From: AM-1111 sp046302135
Lineage (GTDB): Bacteria > Bacteroidota > Bacteroidia > B-17B0 > Aurantibacillaceae
Assembly (NCBI GenBank): GCA_046302135.1
Contig: JBKCIQ010000008.1
Span: forward strand, 1-49,930
Direction: 5' to 3'
Length of the DNA stretch: 49,930 bases
Made by a program: the position numbers and the translations under genes
Part shown: piece by piece, positions 49,286-49,930 of the stretch
How positions within the stretch are numbered: position 1 is the stretch's first letter
Layout: each line of letters starts with the position of its first letter
Notes under the pieces: model-generated
The model's database searches: none
Told to the model about the DNA's origin: nothing
What the model saw: the letters and a program-made list of their open reading frames with translations, nothing else

Positions 49286-49930
49286 ATGTCAGAATTTAAG
49301 TTGAATCTCACCAAGCCAATTGCTTTTTTTGATCTGGAAACTACAGGTGTTAATGTTGGAGCTGATAGAATCATAGAAATTTCAATTCTTAAAATTGATG
49401 TAAGTAATGATAGGCACATTAAGACCTGGAGGGTGAATCCCGGAATTCCAATACCTGAATTTTCGAGCCGTATTCATGGTATTACAGATGATATGGTGAA
49501 AGAATATCCGGAGTTTAAAATGGTAGCGCCTGAAATTGCATTTTTCCTCGATAATTGTGATTTGGCAGGATATAACTCAAATAAATTTGATGTGCCTCTT
49601 TTGGTTGAAGAGTTTTTGAGAGTTGAAGTTGATTTTGATTTAAGGAACAGAAAGCTGATTGATGTTCAAAATATTTTTCATTTCATGGAACCCAGAACGC
49701 TTGTTGCCGCTTATAAATTTTATTGTAATAAAGATCATTCTAATGCTCACAATGCACAAGCGGATGTAGAGGCTACATTTGAAGTTTTTTGCAGCCAACT
49801 AGAAAAGTACAAGGAAGTTGAGAAAATAGACGCAGACGGAAATAAATATTTTCCGGTTCGAAACGATATGAAAGCAATCAGTGAATTGTCTACTCGAACT
49901 AAAAATGCTGATCTAGCAGGCAGAATAGTT
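49286..49930 (+). CDS. DEDDh 3'-5' exonuclease (DnaQ-like), cut by the window edge
   Basis: From ATG 49286, 215 codons are open to the window end. The product starts with an exonuclease domain of the DnaQ/DEDDh kind. The first motif FFDLETTG has D16 and E18, the second AGYNSNKFDVPLL has the middle aspartate, and the third NAHNAQADVEAT has the histidine and final aspartate. The block VNPGIPIPEFSSRIHGITDDMV is typical of epsilon-like proofreading exonucleases. The remaining domain, which may be a further nuclease or an OB-like part, lies outside the window. It starts 75 bp after the BtuG-like gene and is not part of the riboswitch operon in any obvious way. Confidence 0.9.
   Translation, partial: MSEFKLNLTKPIAFFDLETTGVNVGADRIIEISILKIDVSNDRHIKTWRVNPGIPIPEFSSRIHGITDDMVKEYPEFKMVAPEIAFFLDNCDLAGYNSNKFDVPLLVEEFLRVEVDFDLRNRKLIDVQNIFHFMEPRTLVAAYKFYCNKDHSNAHNAQADVEATFEVFCSQLEKYKEVEKIDADGNKYFPVRNDMKAISELSTRTKNADLAGRIV

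Overview
The window looks like chromosomal DNA of a low-GC, free-living member of the Bacteroidota (Flavobacteriales/Sphingobacteriales-like). The grounds are several secreted proteins with type IX secretion (T9SS) C-terminal domains, one giant protein with a gliding-motility-associated (type B) C-terminus, two-component-type propellers fused to SpoIIE phosphatases, a cobalamin-riboswitch btuB locus, and recurring TAnnTTTG promoter elements close to start codons. There is no Shine-Dalgarno pattern of note, and no insertion sequence, prophage or CRISPR array.

Layout. 1-5 kb: N-terminal fragment of a secreted protein at the left edge, a NifU-type Fe-S protein divergent from nadB, a small secreted protein and a sensor histidine kinase. 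5-16 kb: a large BNR-repeat secreted protein, a formimidoylglutamase-like ureohydrolase, a membrane acyltransferase, a SpoIIE-type phosphatase, an M28 peptidase-PDZ-ChaN fusion and a thiolase. 15-20 kb: a CapA-like protein and a propeller-SpoIIE receptor in tandem. 20-26.5 kb: four adjacent minus-strand genes for small surface proteins (one collagen-like), tRNA-Arg, a 1230-residue adhesin and tRNA-Pro. 26.8-31.4 kb: a SiaC-like regulator, an rRNA methyltransferase, pyrG and prs. 31.4-42 kb: a second BNR protein with a T9SS tail, a small membrane protein behind a 21-bp repeat array, release factor 3, a coiled-coil lipoprotein, a Spy-like protein, isoaspartyl peptidase, a DODA-type dioxygenase, and a lysine-type dehydrogenase overlapping a probable outer-membrane protein. 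41.8-44 kb: a Fic protein and a metallo-beta-lactamase-fold hydrolase. 44-49.2 kb: a cobalamin riboswitch followed by a tight four-gene operon (btuB receptor, two T9SS proteins, a BtuG-like propeller lipoprotein). The right edge cuts a DEDDh exonuclease.

Most striking is the fic promoter: six copies of a TCATGTA/TCAGGTA motif are placed with exact mirror symmetry about position 42923 over 95 bp. They surround a TAnnTTTG promoter box and run into the fic start codon, and the Fic protein carries a C-terminal winged helix, so an autoregulatory operator is the simplest reading. Other points of interest are the T9SS-equipped vitamin B12 capture operon, the four exactly 21-bp-phased repeats, and the coexistence of a SiaC-like phosphoprotein with two SpoIIE phosphatases. 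Start codons were refined: several genes clearly begin at ATGs internal to the longest open frame, and a few seem to use TTG or GTG.
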